64,000 bases of DNA from Beroe forskalii. Its lineage: Eukaryota > Ctenophora > Nuda > Beroida > Beroidae. How positions within the stretch are numbered: position 1 is the stretch's first letter; the number at the start of each line of letters is the position of its first letter. The stretch is from NCBI GenBank assembly GCA_011033025.1, contig WFMF01000157.1:1-64000 (forward strand), read 5' to 3'. Position numbers and translations under genes: made by a program. A model generated the notes under the pieces. The model was not told where the DNA came from. It ran no database searches and worked only from the letters and a program-made list of their open reading frames with translations. Positions 22,301-34,315 of the stretch are shown here, piece after piece.

Positions 22301-25073
22301 TTATTCTGGAGGGGTACAACCCCATGCAGTGATAGATCAAAAGCTCTAATTGCAACAGAATCAGTAGCAATAAAATTAAAAACCAAGCGTTCTATGAATT
22401 AACCAATGAAAAAGCAAGATCCCTCATCCAATGAGAACACAGGATCAACTGATCTAACCAATGAAACCGCAGGTCACATGATCCCCTATTTTAGCCAATG
22501 AAAACTCCTTATCCACTGCTTCAACCAATGAAACCCCTGGAATCCCACGAGGAGTCTCGACATGAGGTGTATGTTAGTGTGGAGAGCAAGACTGCGACTA
22601 TCAAGAAGGCGGGGCTGGGATACTTTCTGATAAACGTTACCTGTGATGAGGGATACTTTATCAAGGTATGCAATAACCTTACCTTCCAAAAAAGGTATGC
22701 AATAACCTTACCTTCCAAAAAAGGTATGCAATAACCTTACCTTCCAAAAAAGGCATGCAATAACTTTTACATCTGAGACTGTGTTGACATAATTTGATCA
22801 CAATTCACAACAGCCCGCCGTGGGCGAAAATTTTGAAGGTTTTACCTCTGAGACTGTGTCTAGCATCAATTTAGTTAAATAATTCGATCACAAGTTTCAC
22901 ATTTGTGGGTGTGTCTAAGACTAATTTAGTTACATGATTTGCTCACAATTATAGCTCGCTGCAGGTGAAAATTTTCAAGGTTTCACATCCCAATCTAAAC
23001 TTTTAATTATGAAACTGATAGAACACTTTCACTTCTTCTTATTTGATGGGAAAAGGCTCTTATTTAAATGCACAAAGTCTAGTGAGGGCCAAAGTGAGAC
23101 AACATTCCCACTTCTTCCGAATTGATGGGAAAAGGCTCTCATTGAAATGATAGCAAGGTGAGAGAACACTCTCACTTGTTCCAAATTGATACTAAAGTCT
23201 CACGTTCAAATGATAAAAGTGAGGGCCAAAGTGAGACAACACTCTCAATTCATTGATAAGAAAATGCTCTCATATGTCTCGAATTGATGAAATTGAGGCC
23301 TTCATTTTCGGCAATAGTTAATTAACGCACAAGTTAGTTTGACAAAATTCCCTCGGTTACAGTGTAACCCAACTTTGGAAGGCAATAACTGCTGATTTCC
23401 CTCCCCCAACACTTTCTCTCCTTCAAATAGCTTTATGAATTCTCATTAATCGAACTTGCGACTGATTCTCATTTCTCGAACTTGCGACACCTGGATAGAG
23501 TTTAAGATGGAAAAGTGTGTGGTTCTATGCGGTGCCATAGGACAGAAATGAAGAGACAAGAGTATGCCCCTTGAAATGCTTTCATCCTTACGCAGGTGTC
23601 GCGACCTCGAGAAATTAGAATTCTTCTGAAATTTCCGATCGCGCGACGCCATGTTCGTACCTACGTTGATATACTTTTCAATCAGTGACACGCACGTACA
23701 TATTGCAGTCATGTGGAAATTTCAGCCATCGATCTCAGAAGTGGCGACACCTCAGTAATTATTCTGACACCTCAGTAACTATCCTAACTCCTTCCCTCAG
23801 GTGGATTTCCTGCAACTATATCTGTCCTGCAGCTCTCCCTATTCTAACTCATCCCCTCAGTTAAACTTTCTGACCATTCTAACTACTATTCTAACTGGTC
23901 TCACTATTCAAACTCCTCCCCTCAGGTGGACTTCCTGCAACTATCTTTGTCCTGGGACTATTCTAATAACCCTAGAATATACTAATTATTCTAGAATATA
24001 CTAATTATTCTAGAATATTCTAAATATTCTAACTCCTCCCTCCTCAGGTGGACTTCCTGCAACTCTCCCTCTCCTGGGATATGAGTCACGTGATAGTGAG
24101 AGATGGGCCGTACTACGACAGTAAACTACTCCTTCAGCAATACACGGACAACAACATACAGGGCATAGGTGGGTCTAATGGGGGAAGGGGGTGTCACTGT
24201 CCCAATTGTCCCAAACTCAAGAAAAAGTGGATTGGGACAGTGACACTCTCCCCTGTAATCGTCTTTCAAAAGTCAAAACTAAGACAATGAGCACATATTT
24301 GAAAGCACATATTTAAAAGCTACGAACCAATCAATCAATTTACCAATCAATCAATCAATTAATCAATCAATTCAATCATAGTCTAAACAACACATCCAAC
24401 AATCAAAACCTGTACCATACTGAAGAGCTATCAAACTGCATTCATTTGGAAAAAAAAACATTGAGAATTGCAGCAATTCTGCAAAATGGATTTATGCATT
24501 CTCAGGAAATTTCTGTAATCAATCAATAAATTCTCAGAATATTTAACTAGCCAATCAACTGCTCCCTCCCAGGGGTGACATCGAGCTCGAACAAGATGCT
24601 GATAATAATCAGGACCTCTATGTCCAGTCGCACCAAAACAGTGAAATTCACATTCCGAGCAGTGCAGAACAGGGGAGAAAACACTGCCATATGTGGAGGT
24701 GAGTTGCCTGGGTTGCTTAGCAATACAGTATTAGTGGCATGTGTTCTCAAAGCAACATTTTTCATGTGTAGAGTTAAGGCATCTTTGCAATTTCTTATTT
24801 TACATGCTTAGCCCATCTCAATATTCTAGCGTCTGGTGACCATATTAGAAGAAGAAGAAGTCTCTATAACACCCACATCCCTCAGACTCGATGGAGTTGT
24901 GTAAGAACGGACTACTCTGCTACGACGCTGCGTACCAGTGTGATTCTAACTGGATAGCGGACTGCCCGGATGGGAGTGACGAAGAACACTGTCCTGGGAG
25001 GCCAGATAGTGGGGCGTGGCGTGTGGGTGTGTCCTGGGGAGTAGTGCTGGGCATTGCCCTTATTTGGTTGTGA
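19362..25073 (+). CDS. Trypsin-CUB-LDLa serine protease, secreted and probably GPI-anchored
   Basis: Exons: 19362-19745, 20205-20360, 20601-20705, 20921-21044, 21270-21372, 21597-21711, 22144-22248, 22495-22665, 24048-24168, 24573-24698, 24886-25073; phases agree and give 565 residues. Order: signal peptide (residues 1-25), a Ser/Glu/Asn linker with NSEPKTP repeats, activation site R|IVNG, trypsin domain with His (LTAAHC), Asp (ADIALL) and Ser (GDSGGP), a CUB-like domain (VIVRDGPYYDSKLL), an LDL-receptor class A domain (CDSNWIADCPDGSDEEHC) and a short hydrophobic tail that fits GPI attachment or a tail anchor. In the trypsin domain position 189 (six before Ser) is His rather than Asp, and the 191 and 220 cysteines are both missing, so specificity is not trypsin-like. 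The substrate is unknown. The 22495 acceptor is the least certain border. Confidence 0.85.
20043..20137 (+). pseudogene. Duplicate of the protease His exon (partial or alternative)
   Basis: This 95-bp block with its own acceptor repeats the first part of exon 20205-20360, including VCGGSLLTEHWVLTAAHC. It differs by a handful of mostly silent bases. After GTGACC the copy ends and there is no good donor (only ATG, then gtacca at 20142). It is either a decaying tandem copy or a rarely used alternative exon. Confidence 0.75.
21712..22143. repeat. TGTACA-rich intron repeat
   Basis: The intron after the GDSGGP exon is built from degenerate words such as tgtacagtgtacatt and tcaggtacatagtgtata. It also includes a second copy of the exon end (acggggcattttcactcag at 21854-21872). 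It is low-complexity and not coding. Confidence 0.6.
22666..23300. repeat. Degenerate tandem repeats in protease intron 8
   Basis: Three 29-bp units (gtatgcaataaccttacctt...) start at the donor itself, so the donor sequence is copied twice downstream. They are followed by about 80-bp units built on gatgggaaaaggctct and agtgagacaac. Confidence 0.7.
23594..23752. mobile_element. MITE with AGGTGTCGC ends, copy B (reverse orientation)
   Basis: This is a reverse-complement relative of the element at 1200-1354, with ends AGGTGTCGCGAC and GTGGCGACACCT. A further partial end lies just upstream at about 23440-23492 (tctcatttctcgaacttgcg). No transposase is present. Confidence 0.78.
23801..23960. repeat. 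Two decoy copies of the start of protease exon 9
   Basis: Each copy has the acceptor (ctccc, then ctcag) followed by the first codons of exon 24048-24168, VDFLQL. They start at 23801 and 23926, then the true exon at 24048, a spacing of about 122-125 bp. Both decoys lose similarity after about 35 bp and have no donor. Confidence 0.8.
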
Positions 25074-25981
25074 CCCAATACCCTTATTTGGTAGTTCCCT
25101 TACAAGGTAATGGCCCTCAGTTGGTAACGGCCCTCAGTTGGTAATGACTCTTATTTGGTGTATTGAAGTTTAATCTAAATGCCTGGGCAGGACTAAAGGG
25201 GCCAGGGGTATTGAACGTTTCCAAATAGTATGGAATCAGAATTGATACGAGTTTGTATGAATGAGTTGATGCTGGATGTCAGATTTTTGATATTACACTG
25301 GTTTATTAAATCGGTGTGTATGGATTGGGTGTATTTTTAAATTTTCAGAATTTTCCATGACCCGCTTTTCGTATTTCATTCCTAAATATCGGAATTTTAA
25401 ATGTTAAACCTTATTCTGATGAATCACTTTAAACCAGAATTTGTTCTTTATCTTTTCAAAGCCTCAGACATAAATCATTTGATCTCGCAAAGAGTGGGAA
25501 AATTGAAAGAAATTCTTCAAGAATTGTAATTTTGTTCTGAAAACTAACAATAAATAATGATTGAATATTTACAAAAGATTCTAATTATCTACCCCGCATA
25601 AATAATTAACATTTCACAGTATCACAAAATCAAAAAAGCTTAATCAATAACAACGTTAATCAAATACGTGTTTAGCACTATGTGGCCAATACTGATTACT
25701 TCAATAACGAAGCAAGGTGACTCTGGCCATTTTATCGAATAAATTACTAAAAATAAGATTAGAACCGGAACCAAATGTGCAAATATTAGGTTTTGCACGC
25801 AAAAATGAAAGGAAAATTACTTATTCTCATTATAGCAATGTCTAATCAAAAATTTTATGGCAAAATTCAATTGTGTTTGAATATTGTTCGATTAAATTTA
25901 TCTATATTTGTTAATATGAATTACTAAAAAAGTGAAATTTAACCTGATTTATTAGGAATTGGAGTCTAAGTGGCTTGATCA
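25074..25981. other. Intergenic DNA between convergent protease and DPAGT1 genes
   Basis: It starts with short repeats of aatggccctcagttggtaac and cttatttggt. AATAAA at about 25552 could serve the protease transcript. No gene is visible. Confidence 0.5.
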
Positions 25982-28900
25982 TCAGTTAGGTATGGGTAAT
26001 AATTGCACTGATTCATCGTAGAAGAGATGAACGAGTTGATATCTGATAAGGAATCCTGCCACGCTACACAAAACCTGAAATAAAATGTTAAAATAAAATG
26101 TTATCTAACTCTCCAACACTATCTTATGCAATCAAAGTTGATCCCTGAAGATGTCGTAGGGCAACAGAATTGATTTCCATCATAATTGATTGGATAATCA
26201 TTATGCATAAAGTAATTTCTATGGTTTGTCTTTTCAAGTGGAATAAATATCATGAAAGCTCATATCTTCACCAATCACTGAAATTCCCTAGAATTGCTAC
26301 ATTTCCCCCACCTGTAGTGTGAGTAGATAAACTGTCAGTCTTTTCTCGTGTGTACTTCCTACCACTCTCAGCAGTACATTGAGAATCGTGAGGTTGGTCA
26401 TCGTTACCGTCTGAAATAGGAGAACCTTGTGAGAAATAGGAGACGGTTGTGTGAAAACCCGACAATTGTCAATCAGCAAATGGGTATCAAGGAGGGGTTA
26501 TTGATATCATTGTCAAAGAACTTCCTATGAAATGACTCAGAGTTAAATTTAGTTTGCCATAACAGAAATTGCCGATAAACAAGATAATGGCACATTTTCC
26601 TCGCTACCACTTTCGCAACTTTTGAAAGATTTTATGTAGCGCGCGCCGACGTTTCTCTGATCACTCTCAACAAACTATATCTTTTCACCATCGAGAACGA
26701 TTTGCGCGCGCCGCCGCGCGCGCAATCGAAGCAAGCAAATGCGATATTTGCTTGTTGGAGATTGCTTTTTAGCGACGAGATAAGGCTCATTTGGTAGGAG
26801 TCAGGAGACTGGTAATAGTACTTGCGTGCAAGCAGAAATTCATGACAGCCAAACACTCATATTCGAATCGTGAATGCAGTGGACGTGACTCAGAAAACTG
26901 AATTCGAAATAAATCTGCAGGATGAACTTGCCCCAGAGTATATTGGTGTCAGGATGAACTTCCATCAGAATATACTTGCTTCAGAGTAGACTGGTGTCAG
27001 ATGAGTTTGCATCGGAGTATACTGGTGACTGAATAAACTGCGTACGACTATACTGGTTTCGGAAAGAATAAGATAGCTGCATTGGTTTAGGGAAAGTTTG
27101 GCACCAGAAGAAAACCAATCCTAGCGTAGTATAGATCTCAAGGCACTACCCAAGAAGCCAGAAACAGGCAGTAGACGTCTAACTTGGAAATTTATTTCAG
27201 AATGATTCTCATTTCTGATGTGACGATATGGATGTCAGAGTTCGTATCTACTTACTCATAGGCGTAAATCAATTATAAAACTCTCTGACGTTTTCATGCG
27301 GGTTTTATAATCATACAAATTTACTTAATCAGGTTCATATTAGTTTAGACCCTCACCCTACAGGCTCGGGCCAAAACCGGATACATTCTTCGGGCGTACG
27401 CCCTCGGGAAATACTCCCAAATGGACCTGAGAGGCGCGTGTCTATGTATTTTACAAAACCACAATATATTTCACAACCTTACCTCGTCATCTATCGTTAC
27501 TTTGGACAGTCCCAGGAGGGGTAACACAAAGAGACATATCCTGCCGATCAGGCCCAGATCTGATTTCTTGAACTTCACAGTGCTCATCACTAACTTATCT
27601 TCCGTGGGATGTAGTCTGAGAGAGGTAATGTTAATCAGTGGAAGGTAGGTGATGCTATTTGAGCGAAAATAAGAAATTGAAAATACGTAAAACGATTATT
27701 AGCACTCATAAACTAAATGATCTAGTGATCCTGGTAGGCCAGCTATCTGGTCAGCAAACCGGTTGTCCGGTCGACTAGCCGACCGGATCAGGATACCGGT
27801 TGTGTCGGAATAATTCAAGACCGCCGTTACTTTACCTTGGTAGCCTATGTCGAGGGCACGGAATGAAGTGGAACAACTGCGGCACTGACAGAATGAAGTT
27901 GAATATTTGGGGAATGAAGAAGAGCATCATGGTTTTGCTGAAATGCCCCAGGATGCCCAAAACGGCAAATGTCATGCCCGCAAAGTAGCAGAATGTGTCT
28001 CCCACAAAAACTTGCGAGGGGTACCTGAAATGGAAGGGTTTTTGAATTAATTACACACATAGGCTGTTGTTCAATGAGGTGGGAGTTGTTTAAACATTCA
28101 ATGAAACTTCTGCTTTCTAGATTCACAAACATAATTCCTGCCAGTGAAGCTATGAAACGTACGTGGTCGTGTTCAATGCACGATTCATCTCTATACAGGA
28201 AGATTTAAAACTTTAAACCGCACCCTTGCAATGTTTTGACAGTCAAACATTCGTCCAGGCTAGAATTCTGCCCAATGGCGTACAGGGGACATAACTTAGA
28301 AAAAAAGTTGTTTGCGAGTTATTTCATCGAAACTGCCCAACCCTTCTTGCCTACAAGTGCTTGTAAAATGACTTAACATATGAAATAACACGTTAAGTCA
28401 GCCCACCAATAGTTTAATAAGCACTGTACTACGTCATTTCTTAGCGTTTAGCTGCCAGAAATCAAAGCATTACTAACGCGCACGGGAACGCGCGTTTCAG
28501 TAAATGATAATAGCACGCAATCAACACAACAAAATCAGTGCCGCGCGTGCCGCTATTTTCAAAAGAAGACCCTTTTCGCGGGAACTGTCCGTTCCAGCAC
28601 AACGTCAGGTTAAGTTTCAGCCTGAATTCTTGAGAAATAGAGTTTAGAAACATTATCACAAGACTTGAAACTTACCAGTTATAGTACAGGACAGCACAAG
28701 AGACACCAATGAAGGGGCAGATTAAGTATAGGACAAACATATGGTCTGCCCAGGCATCAGTATTAATGTTAAGTAGGGAGTTGATCAGAACTGATAGAGC
28801 AATCACAATACTTTGACCGCATTCAACTCCATTTACACCTGGAAGTACAAGCGGCTGTTATTTGAGGAAATATTTAGTGCTAAAAGGCGTTGGCATGCCT

Positions 28901-31900
28901 CAAAAAGTGACTTGGATGACCGAAAAGTTATGAAAAGATTGGTAAAAGAGCTAGAAATTTGGAGGGAAGGATCAATGAAAATCAACTTGGTTCCCAGCAA
29001 TTTGAATAGAACTCACTAACCAGCTAGAATGTTGATAGCATTGGTACAGAACACTGCCAACATTCCCATGTATACGTAGTAGAATATCCCTGGAATGGTC
29101 AATGTAATATCCCCAATATCTAATGGTTGATATTTACTATCGGTTAATGTACGTTTGGCTGGCAGCATTGCTGCTAAATGTAAGTCGAATGAAATACAGG
29201 TCCAGGGCGAAAACAGTCAGAATAACGGCTTAAAACATTCATCATATGCGATGAAAAATCTTCAAATAATTTGACAATTCTCTTAAAAATGCTTCACTAA
29301 TAACAGCCAATCAAAACACTAGAACGAACCTAAATCAAAACTATTTACATTGAAGAGTTGAGGCATCGGGAAGGGCAGTACAATGTACGTGTTGCCATAG
29401 GTTACGTAGTAGACCATGAGAATAGGGAGGGAGGCGATGGTAGGCAGTAACAACTTGTGTCTGAAGAAGAGTGTTTGAAGGTTTCTGGAGGTTGTTGAGG
29501 CCGATATTTTAATTTGTAACAACTTGTGAATGGGGCTTGTCATCTAATTAAAAACTGGAAAGTGTCATATCTGGGGGTGACTGAGACTGTTATTTTGACT
29601 TGTGTTTGGGGTGGTTACTGGAAAGTGTCAAGTGGTTTTTATTGAAATCATTATGATCCTAAAGCAAATTATCTTGGATGATTTCTCGAAAATCAATGTA
29701 ATTTATAGCGAGAAATGGCCTGATTCGTCATTTTCATTCATAATTCGATTTATCGTGATTAATTAGTTCGGCAAATGACCGTAAACCAATACGTCAAAAG
29801 TTCGCCAAAATCCGACAAAAACACTGATGTATACCCTTCAAAAATGGTCAAAATCGACCAAAAAATTGACTTTCCCGAAATGACGAAAAATCGATTGAAG
29901 ATGGATTGGGCTATCAATTGAAATGAGTGTGCAAAATTTTGGCACTTTTGGATGCAATTTATTGGTACAAAAGCATAATAAAGCTGTATTTTTTAACTTT
30001 GGGGGTTTCTAACGATAAATCAATGTAAATGACCTAGAATAGGCCTGAATCGTCATTTTTATTCATAATTCGATTTATCTTGATCAATTGGTTCTGAAAA
30101 ACTGACCATAAACCAATATGTCAAAAGTTCGCCAAAGTCCGACAAAAACACTGATGTATACCCTTCAAAAATGGTCAAAATCGACCAAAAATTGACTTTC
30201 CGAAATGACGAAAAATCGATCGAAGATGGATTGGGCTATCAATTGAAATGTGTGTGCAAATTTTGGCACTTTTGGATGCAATTCATTGGTACAAAAGCAA
30301 ATAAAGCTGTATTTTTTAACTTTGGGGGTTTCTAACGATAAATCAATGTAAATGACCTAGAATAGGCCTGAATCGTCATTTTTATTCATAATTCGATTTA
30401 TCTTGATCAATTGATTCGAAAACTGACCATAAACCAACATGTCAAAATTTCGCCAAAATCCGACAAAAACACTGATGTATACCCTTCAAAAATGGTCAAA
30501 ATCGACCAAAAAATTGACTTTCCCGAAATGACGAAAAATCGATCGAAGATGGATTGGGCTATCAATTGAAATGTGTGTGCAAAATTTTGGCACTTTTGGA
30601 TGCAATTTATTGGTACAAAAGCAAAATAAGGCTGTATTTTTTATTTTTGGAGATTTATAACGATAGATCAATGTAAATTAGCTAGAATAGGCCTGAATCG
30701 TCATTTTTATTCATAATTCGAATTATCTTGATCAATTGGTTCGAAAACTGACCATAAACCAAAATGTCAAAATTTCGCCAAAATCCGACAAAAACACTGA
30801 TGTATACCCTTCAAAAATGGTCAAAATCGACCAAAAAATTGACTTTCCCGAAATGACGAAAAATCGATCGAAGATGGATTGGGCTATCAATTGAAATGTG
30901 TGTGCAAAATTTTGGCACTTTTCGATACAATCTATTCGTACAAAAGCATAATAAAGCTGTATTTTTTTACTTTGGGGGTTTCTAACGATAAATCAATGTA
31001 AATGACCAAGAAAAGGCCTGAATCGTCATTTTTATTCATAATTCGATTGATCTTGATCAATTGGTTCGAAAACTGACCATAAACCAATACGTCAAAATTT
31101 CGCCAAAATCCGACAAAAACACTGATGTATACCCTTCAAAAATGGTCAAAATCGACCAAAACTGACTTCCTCGAAATGAAAAAAAATCGATGAACATTGG
31201 ATTGGACTATCAGTTGAAACGTGCGTGCAAAATTTTGGCACTTTTGGATGCAATTCAAGGAAACAAATATACTATCAATTTCTTGACACTTTTACAATAA
31301 ATATATAGTTTCAAGTGTCAAGTGGGGCTTTGTTGAAATCGCAGTAGTATTAGATCAAATTGTTTTGCATTATTTCACGAAAATCTCTCCGTTTTAGACA
31401 GAATTTGAATCGCGATCCTATAAAAATATTCGGAGTACACTGCACACTTTCATAACATGAATAAAAGTGGCAGTGAAAATTGAAGTATTTAACCACAAAT
31501 CTATAATCTACTGACAAGAAAACAATTTATATGATTACCTTACCTCCATTTTAGGTTGAGTACATCATCTGAGAATCCCAGTAGAATCATACAACAAATC
31601 GAAAGGAGTGCACTCAAATACAGGGACAACTGAGAAATTGAAAGATGGTGAAGCTTGAAACAGATGATGCAATGATGGTTAAAGTCAAAATTTGGTTTCA
31701 GACGTTTCAATTAATGGCATTTAACTTTTTTCTAACAAAATTTAGAAAGGTGAGGCGCGAATAAACATTTAACACCTAACACAGAGACATTAATGCTCCA
31801 GAAAACTCCAATTTATCACAAAGTACAAAGCGTTACATATGATAAACTATGTATATCTTGAGATTGAAAAGTAGGACCGGTCATTCTTCTGAGATACAAA

Positions 31901-32891
31901 GTTAACACAAACAGACGAGGGGTAAACTATTTTCAGTCCTTTTTCATTTTAAAACTATTTTAGACATAATACGGAAATCTTAAACCGTAGATTAGTCATA
32001 ACACTCACAGTTTTCATGGTGAGCTGAGTGTCGTCCTTGGAATGTAACGCGTAGACTGGAATCAGACAGAATAGACAGACTAGATACACTGCCCCAGCAA
32101 TGACACCAACCCCTTCCGGCCTGGAAATGTGGTGTCAAGGGGGATGTGGTGTCAAGGGGTGATGTGGTTTCAAGGGGAATGCGGTGTCAAGGGGGATGTG
32201 GTGTCAAGGGGGATGTGGTGTCAAAGGGTGTGGTGTCAAGGGTGATGTGGTGTCAAGAGGGAATGTGGTGTCAAGGGGGGATGTGGTGTCAAGGGGAATG
32301 TGGTGTCAAGGGGGTATGGTGTCAAGGGGAATGTGGTGTCAAGGGGAATTTGGTGTCAAGGGGGATGTGGTGTCAAGGGGGATGTGGTGTCAAGGGGAAT
32401 GTGGTGTCAAGGGGGATATGGTGTCAAGGGGAATGTGGTGTCAAGGGGGTATGGTGTCAAGGGGAATGTGGTGTCAAGGGGGATGTGGTGTCAAGAGAGG
32501 GTGTGGTGTCAAGGGGGATGTGGTGTCAAAGAGTGTGGTGTCAAGAGGACGTGGTGTCAAGAGGGAAATTGGTGTCAAGGGGATGTGGTGTCAAGGGGGA
32601 TGTGGCATCTGCCGTCAAGGGTGAATGTGATATTCGGGGTTGCGGACCTGTAAGATTTGAAGTTTCACAAACTTATCAATAAATATTGCGATAGCAAATG
32701 AAAAGCCCCTTTACTCACACTCGGTAGTCATTGGATCGCTTATTGAGATCTTTTCCCGCCATATTAGCAGCCAGAAACAGATGTGATAGCTCTGGAATCA
32801 GATACCAGGTGATAAGGAAGGAGATAATCCCACTCCCAGCTGAGATACAGACTCCACCAATCCGATCAGGGTCAAGGGAGAAGACATCCAT
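25982..32891 (-). CDS. DPAGT1: UDP-GlcNAc:dolichyl-phosphate GlcNAc-1-phosphotransferase
   Basis: ER-membrane enzyme that makes GlcNAc-PP-dolichol, the first committed step of N-glycan precursor synthesis and the target of tunicamycin. Exons in coding order: 32719-32891, 32009-32120, 31544-31629, 29330-29460, 29021-29089, 28676-28838, 27836-28024, 27483-27615, 26312-26410, 25982-26074. All phases match and give 415 residues; the human enzyme is about 408. Family blocks visible: [15 protein letters not shown] (catalytic DD), [32 protein letters not shown] and the loop PCPRHRLPR. Many hydrophobic segments fit a ten-helix enzyme. The C-terminus ([10 protein letters not shown]) is followed by seven extra residues. 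Intron 1 holds a minisatellite and intron 3 a satellite array. Confidence 0.95.
26910..27070. repeat. Degenerate short tandem repeat in a DPAGT1 intron
   Basis: About five loose units of 30-40 bp share cagagtatactggtgtc and aggatgaactt. A GCGC-rich stretch lies just before it at 26640-26720. Confidence 0.5.
29690..31250. repeat. Satellite A array, about 323-bp monomer, five units
   Basis: Units repeat at about 323-bp steps: the words aacgataaatcaatgtaaat recur near 30010, 30335, 30660 and 30980. Each unit also carries actgatgtatacccttcaaa and gatggattgggctatcaatt. The same satellite forms arrays in reverse orientation at 59995-62134 and 63801-64000. It lies inside DPAGT1 intron 3. Confidence 0.92.
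32129..32618. repeat. 19-bp minisatellite (ATGTGGTGTCAAGGGG units)
   Basis: About 26 units of ggatgtggtgtcaaggg with length changes of one or two bases. It begins within ten bases of the acceptor of DPAGT1 exon 2. All three forward frames stay open, which is a trivial result of the repeat. Confidence 0.9.
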
Positions 32892-33401
32892 CCTACAAAC
32901 TCAGGGGGTGGATTAGTCAGAATAACCTCAGTTTTCAGAATTCAGATCATCAAAGCACACTTTAAAAGTAACTAAGTTTATTGTAACTAATAACTACTTT
33001 AATTATTTACCAACTAAAGCACTGGAAGATGTCAGCGAAGTTACCAAATAATTTCGAGGACTTGAAATATAACACTTATTGAATATTGAATTTAAAATGC
33101 TGATCATTGGTCTTATAATATTCAGGAAATTAAACATTTGAAGGACTGAAGGAAGTACAAGAATAAAACACCAATGGAACATTTGAACTCTTTTAAAATG
33201 TTTATGAGTAACAACCAATTTAAAAACAAAATCTTCGCACTAGTGCAGACACTTATATAAACACTAATGTTCCAGACACATAAGGCATGTTTTTAGAGTG
33301 AATGAGGGACTTTTCTGAGTTGCGCGCATACAGCAATTACCGCAATTATAACAAAATATCATATCATATATACTCAATATATCAGAGTTCTCGTACAAAT
33401 G

Positions 33402-33536
33402 ACAGTGGCATGTCGAACTCCTACGTGCGCAGCTTTTTCGTGCACGGCTCACTGCCTGTTATCGACAGCAGTGAGCCATGCACGGTTATGCCGTGCATGG
33501 AAAAGTCGCGCACATAAGAGTTCGACATGCCACTGT
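33402..33536. mobile_element. 135-bp foldback element
   Basis: The left arm starting ACAGTGGCATGTCGAACTC is mirrored by the right arm ending GAGTTCGACATGCCACTGT. The arms stay largely complementary for about 45 bases, with a second inner palindrome. It looks like a foldback MITE between DPAGT1 and the BET gene. Confidence 0.8.
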
Positions 33537-34315
33537 AATAGAATTACACCATCATCATCACGGCTCTAAACGGGGGGTAATCAATGACGTGAAACCACCT
33601 AGTATTCGCACCAGACCTTTTTACTCAGTCACAATAATAATAATGTGTAGATTTTCAGGCCTCCCATTAATTATAAAAACAACATTGGAAATACAACAAG
33701 CTAATAAGTTATGTTATTGTTAAAGCTGGGTCTAGTCTGGCAATGCAGTGAACTTTTTGAATTGGGATATATAATTATTGGTATTTATATAACTTAGTAC
33801 CTAGATCATGAGATTGTTAATATATAATTAGCGTATTATATTTAGATTTTGTAGTTATTTTTTACTATTTATAGAATATATCACAACGCTCACGAGAATT
33901 AATTAACAGTAAACATATTAAGTATATATTGGGACTTTCGAAATTCACAAAGTAGACACAAATATAGTATAGTACAAGCCCAATATCTGATGTTATTATA
34001 TATTAAATCATAAACATTCTGCCACAAGAGGGATTTTTAATCAGCACACCTAAATATAACCTGCAATATTATTGACGCCCTTTGAATTATTAAAGAGATA
34101 TATACGAGTAATAATTGCACAGGATTAGAAGCATAGTTCATCATATATATTTCTCTGATTGCCAGAATCTCTGCAATATTATAAAGTTATAGATATTATA
34201 AAGAAAAATCATTCAGTATACAAATCATTAATATGCTTAGTGCAGATTATTGCATATATATGGGAATATATATTATAGAACCACAAGCAAGATAAAAATT
34301 GAATGCTGCACTTTC
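33537..34315. other. AT-rich intergenic DNA
   Basis: Very AT-rich, with many ATATAT words. It would contain the 3' UTR of the BET gene on the minus strand. Nothing else is recognisable. Confidence 0.5.

Noticed and set aside
32146-32682. 178-, 146- and 117-codon frames ([15 protein letters not shown] repeats)
   Set aside because: All three forward frames are open only because the 19-bp minisatellite lacks stops; the array lies in a DPAGT1 intron on the other strand.
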